A stretch of DNA of 64,000 bases. Origin: Bacillota bacterium (GTDB lineage: Bacteria; Bacillota_I; Bacilli_A; RFN20; CAG-288). The notes below the pieces were generated by a model. It did not search any database, was not told the origin of the DNA, and saw nothing but the letters and a program-made list of their open reading frames with translations. Made by a program: the position numbers and the translations under genes. Within the stretch, counting starts at the first letter, position 1. The number at the start of each line of letters is the position of its first letter. Below are positions 17,171 to 24,759 of this stretch, piece by piece. Location: NCBI GenBank assembly GCA_023459795.1, contig JAEWSP010000018.1, positions 62,001 through 126,000 of the forward strand, written 5' to 3'.

Positions 17171-17824
17171 TTAATTCAGCTTGTTTTCTTTTTGAAGGAT
17201 AGGAAGGATATCGGAAATGCCGACAAGCGGGTAATCTGTCTGATAGTAGGATGCTGCTTCTTTTACTCCGGCAGTCTTATACCCGCCTTCCTTGGCGGCT
17301 TTGATAGCAGAGAACCCATCCTCGACGACCAGGATATCCTTCGGAGAGAGGACAAGAGCCTTGGCAATCTTGTCGAAGATAACGGAATCATGTCTTGCGA
17401 CATCAACGTCGTTTCCGTCGACGACCACATCGAAGACATGTTCCATCTTGATCTTGGAAAGAATGGTTTCGCAGTTCGTAGATGCTGTTCCGATAGCTAC
17501 CTTGATTCCGTTCTTCTTCAAAAGCTCAATGGTGGAACGGACTTCTTCCGGACAGTCCATCTCGGTGAGCTGGGTAAGAAAATTCTGGTAGATAGCATTC
17601 TTTTTGTCGGAAATGGCAATTTTCTCTTCTTCCGTGTAGTTCTTGTTGGCACGCTTTGCCATCAAGGCGACACAGTCCATGCGGTTGGTTCCCCGCATCT
17701 GATTATAAACGGAACGGTCAAAAGGGATTCCTTCCTCCTCGGCTACGGATTTCCAGGAACGATAATGGTATTCGTCAGTATCGGCAATTACACCATCGAT
17801 ATTAAAAATAACCGCTTGGATCAT
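17171..17824 (-). CDS. HAD-family protein related to beta-phosphoglucomutase, nucleophile replaced
   Basis: 217 residues, the length of PgmB. The N-terminal pattern VIFNIDGVIADTDEYHYRSW matches PgmB except that the nucleophilic Asp of DxD is Asn (residue 8, codon AAT); the second Asp (10) remains. The cap domain, GTASTN (motif II) and VVEDGFSAI (motif IV) are present, while the motif III Lys region reads VARHDS. Loss of the nucleophile predicts no phosphoenzyme, so this may be an inactive or regulatory paralogue. ATG has an AAGGAGG site. Confidence 0.85.
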   Translation of the reverse strand: MIQAVIFNIDGVIADTDEYHYRSWKSVAEEEGIPFDRSVYNQMRGTNRMDCVALMAKRANKNYTEEEKIAISDKKNAIYQNFLTQLTEMDCPEEVRSTIELLKKNGIKVAIGTASTNCETILSKIKMEHVFDVVVDGNDVDVARHDSVIFDKIAKALVLSPKDILVVEDGFSAIKAAKEGGYKTAGVKEAASYYQTDYPLVGISDILPILQKENKLN

Positions 17825-17906
17825 ACCCGATTCCTCCTTCTGAGGACCTCAAATTGAGCGACAAATAGATATTTTATCAAGCAAATTGTTGCAACTCAAC
17901 TTATGT

Positions 17907-18791
17907 TTACTTAACCCAATCCGTAGCAAACTGGGTGAGATAAGCAAGATTTCCGTCTTTGGAGAAGTTATGCAAAGCATGCTCCAGAAGCTTTTTATCC
18001 GTGCTTAAGGCAAAGCAGGCACTTCCGGACCCGGACATTCCGCAAAGGGGAAGCCCCATCTCCTTCATCTGATCCAATATTTTCTGGATGAGAGGAAGTG
18101 CTTTAATTGCCGGGATGGCAAGAACATTGACAAGGTTCTTTTCGATAAGGGACTCGTCTCCCTTCTTCAGTCCTTCGATAAGCTGCGCGATATCCGGATG
18201 CCGGACAGTGGCAGGATCAACAAGGTCGTATGCCTGATAGACGCTCTTGGTAGAGAGTCCGTACGGAGGTTTCACGATAAGGACATAATACAGGGTCTTC
18301 ACGGAAATCGGAGAAAGCACTTCTCCGACTCCTCCAACCCGGGAAGGGAGATTGCGGAAGCAGTAAGGAACGTCCGCACCGACAGAAAGAGCAAGCTTGT
18401 TGATTTCCTCCTTGCTGCTAGCAGACTTCGGGAAGGCAGGCTCAAAAGCCCGGAAGATTGCAGCCGCGTCTGCACTTCCTCCGCCAAGTCCGGCTTCCAC
18501 CGGAATCTTCTTATAAATAAAAATCTTGAACCTTCCGGTGTCGCTGCAATGTTTCTTCATGACATCGAGTGCCTTGTAGGCAAGGTTCGATTCATCGCAG
18601 ACAATGCTAGGATCGTCACAGTAAAGATAAGTATCCTGGGTCTCTCCCGGGATCCTGGAAATTTCAATCGAATCATGGAGCTTGAGAGGAATCGTCACCA
18701 TATCGATGTTGTGGTATCCATCTTCTCTCTTGCCTAGAACGTCCAGCGCTAAGTTAATCTTTGCTAAGGCACGAATCACTAGGGTATTCAT
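17907..18791 (-). CDS. ispE: 4-diphosphocytidyl-2-C-methyl-D-erythritol kinase
   Basis: GHMP kinase of the MEP isoprenoid pathway. 294 residues from MNTLVIRALAKINL. Seen are the N-terminal AKINLALDVLGKREDGYH, the ATP loop AGLGGGSADAAA and the C-terminal GMSGSGSACF. The start at 18791 follows an AAAAGGA site; the longer frame to 18869 has no support. A minus-strand TATAAT lies at 18826-18831, divergent from the gene at 18899. It indicates non-mevalonate isoprenoid synthesis, consistent with an undecaprenyl-dependent wall. Confidence 0.95.
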   Translation of the reverse strand: MNTLVIRALAKINLALDVLGKREDGYHNIDMVTIPLKLHDSIEISRIPGETQDTYLYCDDPSIVCDESNLAYKALDVMKKHCSDTGRFKIFIYKKIPVEAGLGGGSADAAAIFRAFEPAFPKSASSKEEINKLALSVGADVPYCFRNLPSRVGGVGEVLSPISVKTLYYVLIVKPPYGLSTKSVYQAYDLVDPATVRHPDIAQLIEGLKKGDESLIEKNLVNVLAIPAIKALPLIQKILDQMKEMGLPLCGMSGSGSACFALSTDKKLLEHALHNFSKDGNLAYLTQFATDWVK

Positions 18792-18882
18792 AGATTTATG
18801 TCCTTTTCGGGTTTTCAGCGTACCTATTATAACTTTTTTCTTTCTTGGTAAGTAGAGTACAAGAAACAAGAAAGAAAATAGT

Positions 18883-18888
18883 TATAAT
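18883..18888 (+). promoter_or_regulatory. -10 box upstream of the Sel1-like gene
   Basis: TATAAT lies 10 bases before the ATG at 18899, so the untranslated leader would be only a few bases. The -35 region is not obvious. Confidence 0.4.
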
Positions 18889-18898
18889 AAAAGGGACC

Positions 18899-19462
18899 AT
18901 GGAAAAGAAACTAAGCTCTTACCAGCTTCTAAGGAACCTCGTCCTTGCCGCTTCTGACCCGTTTGCAACGGATCAGAAGCTTTTCGATATCCAGCATATC
19001 CTGGAAGTCAGCGATTCTTTTCAGGGGGTAAACCATCTTCTCCTAGTCCAAGCCTATCTCAATGAAGATACCCTTCCTTTCTCCGTTACCAGAGAGAAAG
19101 CTTACGAACAGGCAAACAGAGCCCTAGAAGAAGGGAACCGGAAAGCTTGCTACTATCTCTATCTTCTTACCAAAGACGAGAACAAGCTCAAGGCAAGGCG
19201 CTACCTCAATGAAGGAGAGTTTTTTCAGGATCCTACGGCTCTTCTTGCCAAAGGGTTGGAACTCAAATACGGAGGCCTTTTTAGGAAGAACAGGAAGCAG
19301 GCAGAACAGATATTCCTGAAAATGATCTCCCTGAAATCCAGGGAAGGGTATTACCAGCTCCAGCTGATGAAGTCGGAAGACGGAGATTTCTCCTCGGCAA
19401 AGATCATCTATGAAGAAGCAAAGAAGAACGGATTCGAGCTTCCGGGGTATATCTCCGAATGA
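18899..19462 (+). CDS. Sel1/TPR-like helical repeat protein
   Basis: 187 residues from MEKKLSSYQLL. The middle and C-terminal parts show repeated helical hairpins of the Sel1 type (GNRKACYYLYLL, LLAKGLELKYGG, AKIIYEEAKKNG). No signal peptide. Such proteins usually act as protein-binding scaffolds; no partner is evident. It overlaps thiN by 4 bases (ATGA), so the two are cotranscribed. The Shine-Dalgarno-like AAGGGA is only 2 bases from the ATG. Confidence 0.65.
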   Translation: MEKKLSSYQLLRNLVLAASDPFATDQKLFDIQHILEVSDSFQGVNHLLLVQAYLNEDTLPFSVTREKAYEQANRALEEGNRKACYYLYLLTKDENKLKARRYLNEGEFFQDPTALLAKGLELKYGGLFRKNRKQAEQIFLKMISLKSREGYYQLQLMKSEDGDFSSAKIIYEEAKKNGFELPGYISE

Positions 19463-20118
19463 AACGGGCATGGATCTTCGGTGCTGCTCCCTTCGATTAT
19501 TCCTCTTTGAACCCGAGTCTCTTTAAAGGAGACACTTCGGTAGCCGCCGATGGCGGCTACCGTTATTTCCTTTCTGCCGGGTTAGAACCGGACCTCTTTG
19601 TCGGTGACTTCGATACGCTGAAGAAAGGCGAACTGCAGAAACCGAAAAGGATTCTGCCTCTGAATCCGGTCAAGGATGACACCGATACTTTGTTCGCTAT
19701 CAAAGCTTTGCTTAAAGAAGGATACGACACCTTCGTTCTGGTAGGGTGCCTTGGCGGAAGAATCGATCAAAGCATCGCCAGCATCCAGTATCTCCTGTTT
19801 CTGAAAGAAAACAAAGGGAACGGAATCCTTTTATCTGCAGACGGAAAAGAGGAGCTTAGGATCCTGAAGGACAGCTCCATCCTTCTGTCCGGAAAAAAGA
19901 AGTACCGCTATTCCCTCTTCTCCCTTAGCAAAACTTCAATAGGAGTAACGGAAAGCAACTGCTTCTATCCGCTAAAAGATAAAACACTGACGGATTCCTA
20001 TCCTTTAGGAGTCAGCAATGAATGCCTGGGAGAGGGCAAGGATATCCCTATTTCAGTAAAGAAGGGAACCCTTCTTCTGGTTCTCCCTCTGATTGCCTTA
20101 GAAGACCCTTATAAATAG
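19459..20118 (+). CDS. thiN: Thiamine pyrophosphokinase
   Basis: Converts thiamine to thiamine diphosphate. 219 residues with the family motifs AADGGYRYF, FVGDFDTL, KDDTDT and GGRIDQS (usually GGRxDH). No thiamine biosynthesis genes lie nearby, suggesting salvage of imported thiamine. ATGA overlap with the Sel1-like gene. Converges with the lipoprotein gene that ends at 20127. Confidence 0.92.
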   Translation: MKRAWIFGAAPFDYSSLNPSLFKGDTSVAADGGYRYFLSAGLEPDLFVGDFDTLKKGELQKPKRILPLNPVKDDTDTLFAIKALLKEGYDTFVLVGCLGGRIDQSIASIQYLLFLKENKGNGILLSADGKEELRILKDSSILLSGKKKYRYSLFSLSKTSIGVTESNCFYPLKDKTLTDSYPLGVSNECLGEGKDIPISVKKGTLLLVLPLIALEDPYK

Positions 20119-20126
20119 AAAAGCAG

Positions 20127-20802
20127 TTATTTTTCTTTTGTTTTCAGTTCATCAGGAATCGGAACGGATGTCGTCCCCACTTCATCGATTGACCAGCGAG
20201 TTTCCCAATTAAAATAATCATTTTTGCTCGTCGAACTCCATAGGATTTCTTTAATTTCCCCGTCCTCGGCATAATAAGAATACGTCTGCGAGTAATCCTT
20301 CCCTTCAAAATAGATTCCGGTATAACACTTGTTCTTGCTGTTGTAGGAAAGCTTGGAATAATCCAAGAACCAATCCATCTTTGCTCCATTGTAAGGCATA
20401 CTCACAATACACCAGCCATATCCATTTTTTGAGCAGTAATACACACGAGAACCTTGGACCTGAGAATTAGGTTCTTCATTCGGATTTGGCAGCCAAGATA
20501 TGCAGGAACATGCCTCAGGATTATCCGGTTCTACATCATTCGTATAGGAATAATACTGGTTTACGTAATCATATTGGTACAATTCCGGGAATTCAGGATT
20601 CGGAGTACGGACTCCATCTTCCACTCCGATATTGTCAGCAAACACCCTGCTTAAGGTAAAAGAGGATTTGGTCAGCTCTCCAACAGAGGAATCATATTCC
20701 TCTTTGCTAAGCTTTGTAGAGTTCTTTGAACAGCCCGGAAGAAAGGAAGCACAAAAGGTAAGAAAGAGAATCTGCATTACTGTTTTTTTTCATGTTTTCC
20801 AT
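20127..20802 (-). pseudogene. Lipoprotein gene with an oligo-A frameshift in its signal peptide
   Basis: The main frame (20127-20777) encodes about 210 residues, secreted and Tyr/Asn/Ser-rich, and opens with a signal-peptide core ending in LPGC. Its first in-frame ATG (20777) has no ribosome site and no basic residues. Just upstream an AAGGGAG site precedes ATGATGGAAAACATG (20805 to 20791) and then eight A residues (20783-20790). Reading from there is one base out of frame. With seven A residues it would read MKKTVMQIL... and give a normal lipoprotein leader. So the gene is broken, phase-variable, rescued by slippage, or the base count is a sequencing error. No family recognised. Confidence 0.7.
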
Positions 20803-21043
20803 CATTTTCTCCCTTTTGGTAATTCACCCATTGTAGGAGCGGGACCGTAACTTTTAAATGCCGGCCTGCCCTCCCGATTAACTCTTCGTTAGCGTATTCT
20901 GCCTCATCAAAAACTGGCCGGGGTTCCTTATTTATTGGTCTTATCCCGGCATCAAAAAAACAAAACCTGGAAATTGTTCCTTCTTATCTAAAAACCAAGC
21001 CTTAATTCCTTTACCAGACACAAAAGATAAACGCTTAAAAAGC

Positions 21044-22744
21044 TTATTTCTTTTCCGTAATCTTCCCGTTTTTAACCAGGAGAACCTTGTTGAAGCCAAG
21101 CTGATCGCTAAGCCTGTGGGAAATCGATAGAACGGTTCTGCTGCTGCTTGCAGCAGAAAGGGCCCGGATGACTTCCTGCTCCGTTTCGGAGTCGAGGTTA
21201 GCGGAAATCTCGTCCAGCAAAAGAATAGAAGGAGAATTCACAAGGGCACGGGCAAGGCCTAATAGCTGCAACTGTCCTCTTGAGAAATCGGTCTCCTTGA
21301 AGGGGGCATGATAACCACCTTTTATCCTGGTAGAGACATAATCATCCAGGAAGGCTTCCTTCATCGCCTTATGGACTGCATCCAAAGAAATCGACTCATC
21401 CCCTAAGGTAACCTGATCCAGAACCGTACCGGGAACAGGGGAGAACCCCTGTTCGACGTATCCGAAGATCTTCTTCTTTTCCTCGTCCGGAATCTGGATG
21501 GTACTGACTCCGTTCACAAGGATTGCTCCCTCGGTTGGAGGAAGAAGCCCGAGGATCAGCTTGAAGAGGGTGGTCTTTCCGATTCCGGTTCTCCCGGTCA
21601 GGGATGCCTGGTCCAAGGAAGAGAGGGAGAAAGAAGCATGGTCAAAGATATATTCCGTTCCGTCTTCGTAGCGGAAAGAGAGATTGTCAAATTGGAGAAT
21701 TGGTTTATTTGGCCTAGATAATACATAGGAAGCAGTAAAGGTCTGGTCTTTTCCGTTTATTTCTTCTTCGTTGAGGAATTCCTCTACCCGGATGACACCA
21801 GAGAAGCCTTCCTGCAGGGACTGGAAGTCCTGCCCGAGTTCTTTCACCGGAGAGAAAAGATCCTGGATCAGGTTCAGGGAAGCAGCAAAGGAGCCGACGG
21901 TAAGACCGACAATCTGGGAAGAGGAATCCAGATTCATCGTCTTGACGACAGCAAAGGTAACCAAGGCGATGACGAGGGACTGAAGCAGATCAATAAGGGG
22001 CGGATAGAAGGAATCGAACAATGCCGTTCTGTTCTGTGCCTTGTCGCCATCGATCAGCTTCTCGTTGAATTTGCCTTCCCGATACCCTCTCTTCCCGAGG
22101 TTATGGACAGTAACCGCCGTATCGATGGATTCGGAGAGCATATTGCTTTCCTTGTTTAAGGCAGTCCTTACCTGAAGCTGCGCCTTCTTGCTCTTCCGGC
22201 GGAACAGTTCCGTAAGGAGAAAAATCAGCGGAACGGTAGCGAGAAGTATCAGTCCCAGCACCCAGCTGAAATAGAACACGGAGACCGTAATAGAGATAAT
22301 CTTCAGGGAAGAAACAAGAATAGAAACCAGTCCGCTCTCAAACAAGGTTTCGATTGCTGTGACATCATCCATGATGTGGGATGTCATCTCGCCGGTTCCG
22401 TGCTTGGTGAAATACCCGGGTTTCATCTTATGTGTCTTCTGGATCATCAGCCTCCTAAGGTCTGCAATCATCTCCTGGCCCATCCTATCGACAAGATAGG
22501 TCTCCAGGAAGGAGAACATTGCGGAGAGAAGATAGCTTCCGAAGTAGAGCAGGGTAATGCCTAGGAAGGAGACTCCGACTTCGGCTGCCGTATCAAAGTA
22601 CTGATCGAAGATGATCTTCAGAAAGAAGGATGGGGCAAGGACAAGAGAGGATTCCATCAGTATCGAAACAGCAAGAAGGATTGTCTCCTTGATATGTTTC
22701 CGGATATATCCTTTCAGGAAGGACCGGACTGTGAATTTTTTCAT
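21044..22744 (-). CDS. ABC exporter half-transporter (subunit B of a heterodimer)
   Basis: 566 residues from MKKFTVRSF. Six-helix membrane domain (to about residue 320) followed by a nucleotide-binding domain with Walker A GRTGIGKTT, Walker B ILLLDE and SHR H-loop. The signature reads FSRGQ instead of LSGGQ. It overlaps the partner gene by 4 bases (ATGA). Together they resemble heterodimeric multidrug or peptide exporters (BmrCD/TM287-288 type) with one degenerate ATP site. Substrate unknown. Confidence 0.9.
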   Translation of the reverse strand: MKKFTVRSFLKGYIRKHIKETILLAVSILMESSLVLAPSFFLKIIFDQYFDTAAEVGVSFLGITLLYFGSYLLSAMFSFLETYLVDRMGQEMIADLRRLMIQKTHKMKPGYFTKHGTGEMTSHIMDDVTAIETLFESGLVSILVSSLKIISITVSVFYFSWVLGLILLATVPLIFLLTELFRRKSKKAQLQVRTALNKESNMLSESIDTAVTVHNLGKRGYREGKFNEKLIDGDKAQNRTALFDSFYPPLIDLLQSLVIALVTFAVVKTMNLDSSSQIVGLTVGSFAASLNLIQDLFSPVKELGQDFQSLQEGFSGVIRVEEFLNEEEINGKDQTFTASYVLSRPNKPILQFDNLSFRYEDGTEYIFDHASFSLSSLDQASLTGRTGIGKTTLFKLILGLLPPTEGAILVNGVSTIQIPDEEKKKIFGYVEQGFSPVPGTVLDQVTLGDESISLDAVHKAMKEAFLDDYVSTRIKGGYHAPFKETDFSRGQLQLLGLARALVNSPSILLLDEISANLDSETEQEVIRALSAASSSRTVLSISHRLSDQLGFNKVLLVKNGKITEKK

Positions 22745-24525
22745 TTCCCTGCCTCCCCGCTTGTTGTCTGAAGCTCCCAAAGCCTCTTGTAGCAGGAAGA
22801 CTTCTTCAGCAGTTCTTCATGGGTGCCGAAAGACCATCTGCCGTTTCCTTCCAGGACCAGGATTCCATCCAGGTCCGGGAACAGGGAAAGCCTATGGGAG
22901 ACTAGAAGAATCAAGGACTCCTTCTTCCTCTCTTCCAGAACGGTCTTCCGGATTTCTCTTTCCGTTGTCACATCGATGCTGGCAAAAGGATCGTCTAAGA
23001 GGATCAGATCCTTCGGATGGGAAAGAGTTCTTGCCAAAGCAATTCTTTCCTGCTGACCTCCGGACAGCTTGACGCCTTCATTTCCAACTATTGTCTTCTC
23101 CCCTTCCGGCATACCGGAAAGATCCTTTGCAAAGGAAACAGAGGCAAGAGCTTTCCCGACATCCACATTATCTCCATATGCTACATTGTCTTTAAGAGTA
23201 TCCGTCAAAAGGTCCGCCTTATGTCCCATATAGGAGATTGTTCCGACAATCTCCGGGTCCGAATAGTCTTTAACTTCTTTTCCAAACAAGGCCATGCTTC
23301 CGGAATACGGAAGAACCTTTAGAAGCGTTTTAAGAAATACGCTTTTTCCAGAAGCAATCTCTCCTGTTATTCCGATAATCTGTCCCTTCTTTGCAGTGAA
23401 AGATAAATTTGTAATCCGGTCTTTGTTCGATAAAGTAAGGGTGTAGTCCTTCAAGACCAAGGAATCGTCCTTCTTCACTTCCTCCGGCGACTCATACGGA
23501 GCATAAGGCTTCATGAATGGCTGTATTCTCCTCCAGCTGGCAAGACCTTTCTGGACCGTTGTGAAAAGCTTTGCCGTATGGCTCGACTTCTTGGCAAGAA
23601 GAATGAAGACCGTAAGGTAAGCTTCGAAAAGTCCGTCATCCCAGACATCGGAAGGGAGAAGAGGATTAGGATAGAAAACAGGAGTACCATTCCGGACCAT
23701 TCCGATTCCGAGGTAAAGGATAGGTATCAATCCGACAAGGGCAAGGATATCGACAACAGGCATCATGGTATCGGAAAGAACGTTGCTTTTAGTCGTATCC
23801 TTCTGATACTGGGAGAGTGCCTTGCTTGCTTTTTCTTCGATTGCCTTGTCTCTTCCGTATACCCGGTAAAGGAGAGCGTGGTCGAAGGTATCGAAGGCCA
23901 GAGAGGAGACTACGGAATAGCTCTTCCGGCTCTTTGCCTGAGAAGTATAGACCAGTTTTCTCAAGACAAAAGCAACCAGGATCGAGAAAGCAACCGGGAT
24001 CAAGGCAAAGGCAGTGATCCTTGGATCAAAGAGGAAGAGATAAGCAATATAAGACAGGAACAGGATGACGGTATCGAAGATCTCGGTCGTAATCTTCCGC
24101 ATGCCTTCTACGGCTGCTTTGACATCTCCCATTGCTCTGGAGAGAAGAGCACCGACATTCTCTTTCTGCAGGTCTTCCGGTTTTTCCTGGAGCAGGTTGT
24201 TGTAGACATTGAGCCGCATCGCATGGGTTGTCTGATAAGCAAACACCCGGATTCCAAATCTCTTTCCGGAACGGAATCCTTGGACTATAAGCATTGCCAG
24301 AAGATAGTATACTAGCAATGCCAGGATAGAAGAGACATCGCTCTTTGCCGAAACAGCATTGATAAGCCTGCCCTGGAAATAAGGGTTGGCAATCATGCCG
24401 ATGTTGTATCCGATTCCAGTGACCGTGATAAAAAGAAGGAGCCAGAAATGGTCCTTCCAGTAAGACGATAAATGATCTGGTTTGTCGGTCAGTTTATAAC
24501 CGCCGGATTCGATAATGGCTTTCAT
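22741..24525 (-). CDS. ABC exporter half-transporter (subunit A of a heterodimer)
   Basis: 594 residues. Membrane domain with six helices, then Walker A GEIASGKS, a canonical signature LSGGQ, and Walker B LILLDD where the catalytic Glu is Asp. Asp here plus FSRGQ in the partner fall in the same composite site, so exactly one of the two ATP sites is predicted to hydrolyse normally. No Shine-Dalgarno is seen; a TATAAT lies 7 bases before the ATG (see below). Confidence 0.9.
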   Translation of the reverse strand: MKAIIESGGYKLTDKPDHLSSYWKDHFWLLLFITVTGIGYNIGMIANPYFQGRLINAVSAKSDVSSILALLVYYLLAMLIVQGFRSGKRFGIRVFAYQTTHAMRLNVYNNLLQEKPEDLQKENVGALLSRAMGDVKAAVEGMRKITTEIFDTVILFLSYIAYLFLFDPRITAFALIPVAFSILVAFVLRKLVYTSQAKSRKSYSVVSSLAFDTFDHALLYRVYGRDKAIEEKASKALSQYQKDTTKSNVLSDTMMPVVDILALVGLIPILYLGIGMVRNGTPVFYPNPLLPSDVWDDGLFEAYLTVFILLAKKSSHTAKLFTTVQKGLASWRRIQPFMKPYAPYESPEEVKKDDSLVLKDYTLTLSNKDRITNLSFTAKKGQIIGITGEIASGKSVFLKTLLKVLPYSGSMALFGKEVKDYSDPEIVGTISYMGHKADLLTDTLKDNVAYGDNVDVGKALASVSFAKDLSGMPEGEKTIVGNEGVKLSGGQQERIALARTLSHPKDLILLDDPFASIDVTTEREIRKTVLEERKKESLILLVSHRLSLFPDLDGILVLEGNGRWSFGTHEELLKKSSCYKRLWELQTTSGEAGK

Positions 24526-24532
24526 CTAGGTT

Positions 24533-24538
24533 ATTATA
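24533..24538 (-). promoter_or_regulatory. -10 box for a probably leaderless ABC exporter transcript
   Basis: TATAAT on the minus strand ends 7 bases before the ATG at 24525 and no ribosome site intervenes. The -35 region is weak. Confidence 0.45.
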
Positions 24539-24759
24539 ACGTAAAAAAGGATTCCTTTTCTCTTTTCCCAAGAAAAAGGAAAGCACTTCCTAATTGTTTC
24601 TTTTTTCTTCCTAAAAATAATCCTCTTCCTTTTCCCTTTGTTTTTTCCTGTTTTCTTCTTGAAAAGGGACTTATCATATTGGATCTATAAGTTAAATATT
24701 TGCTCTTTGCCTTAATAACCCATAAAATAGAACCGCCTTTTCCCAAATGGAGGCTTCAT

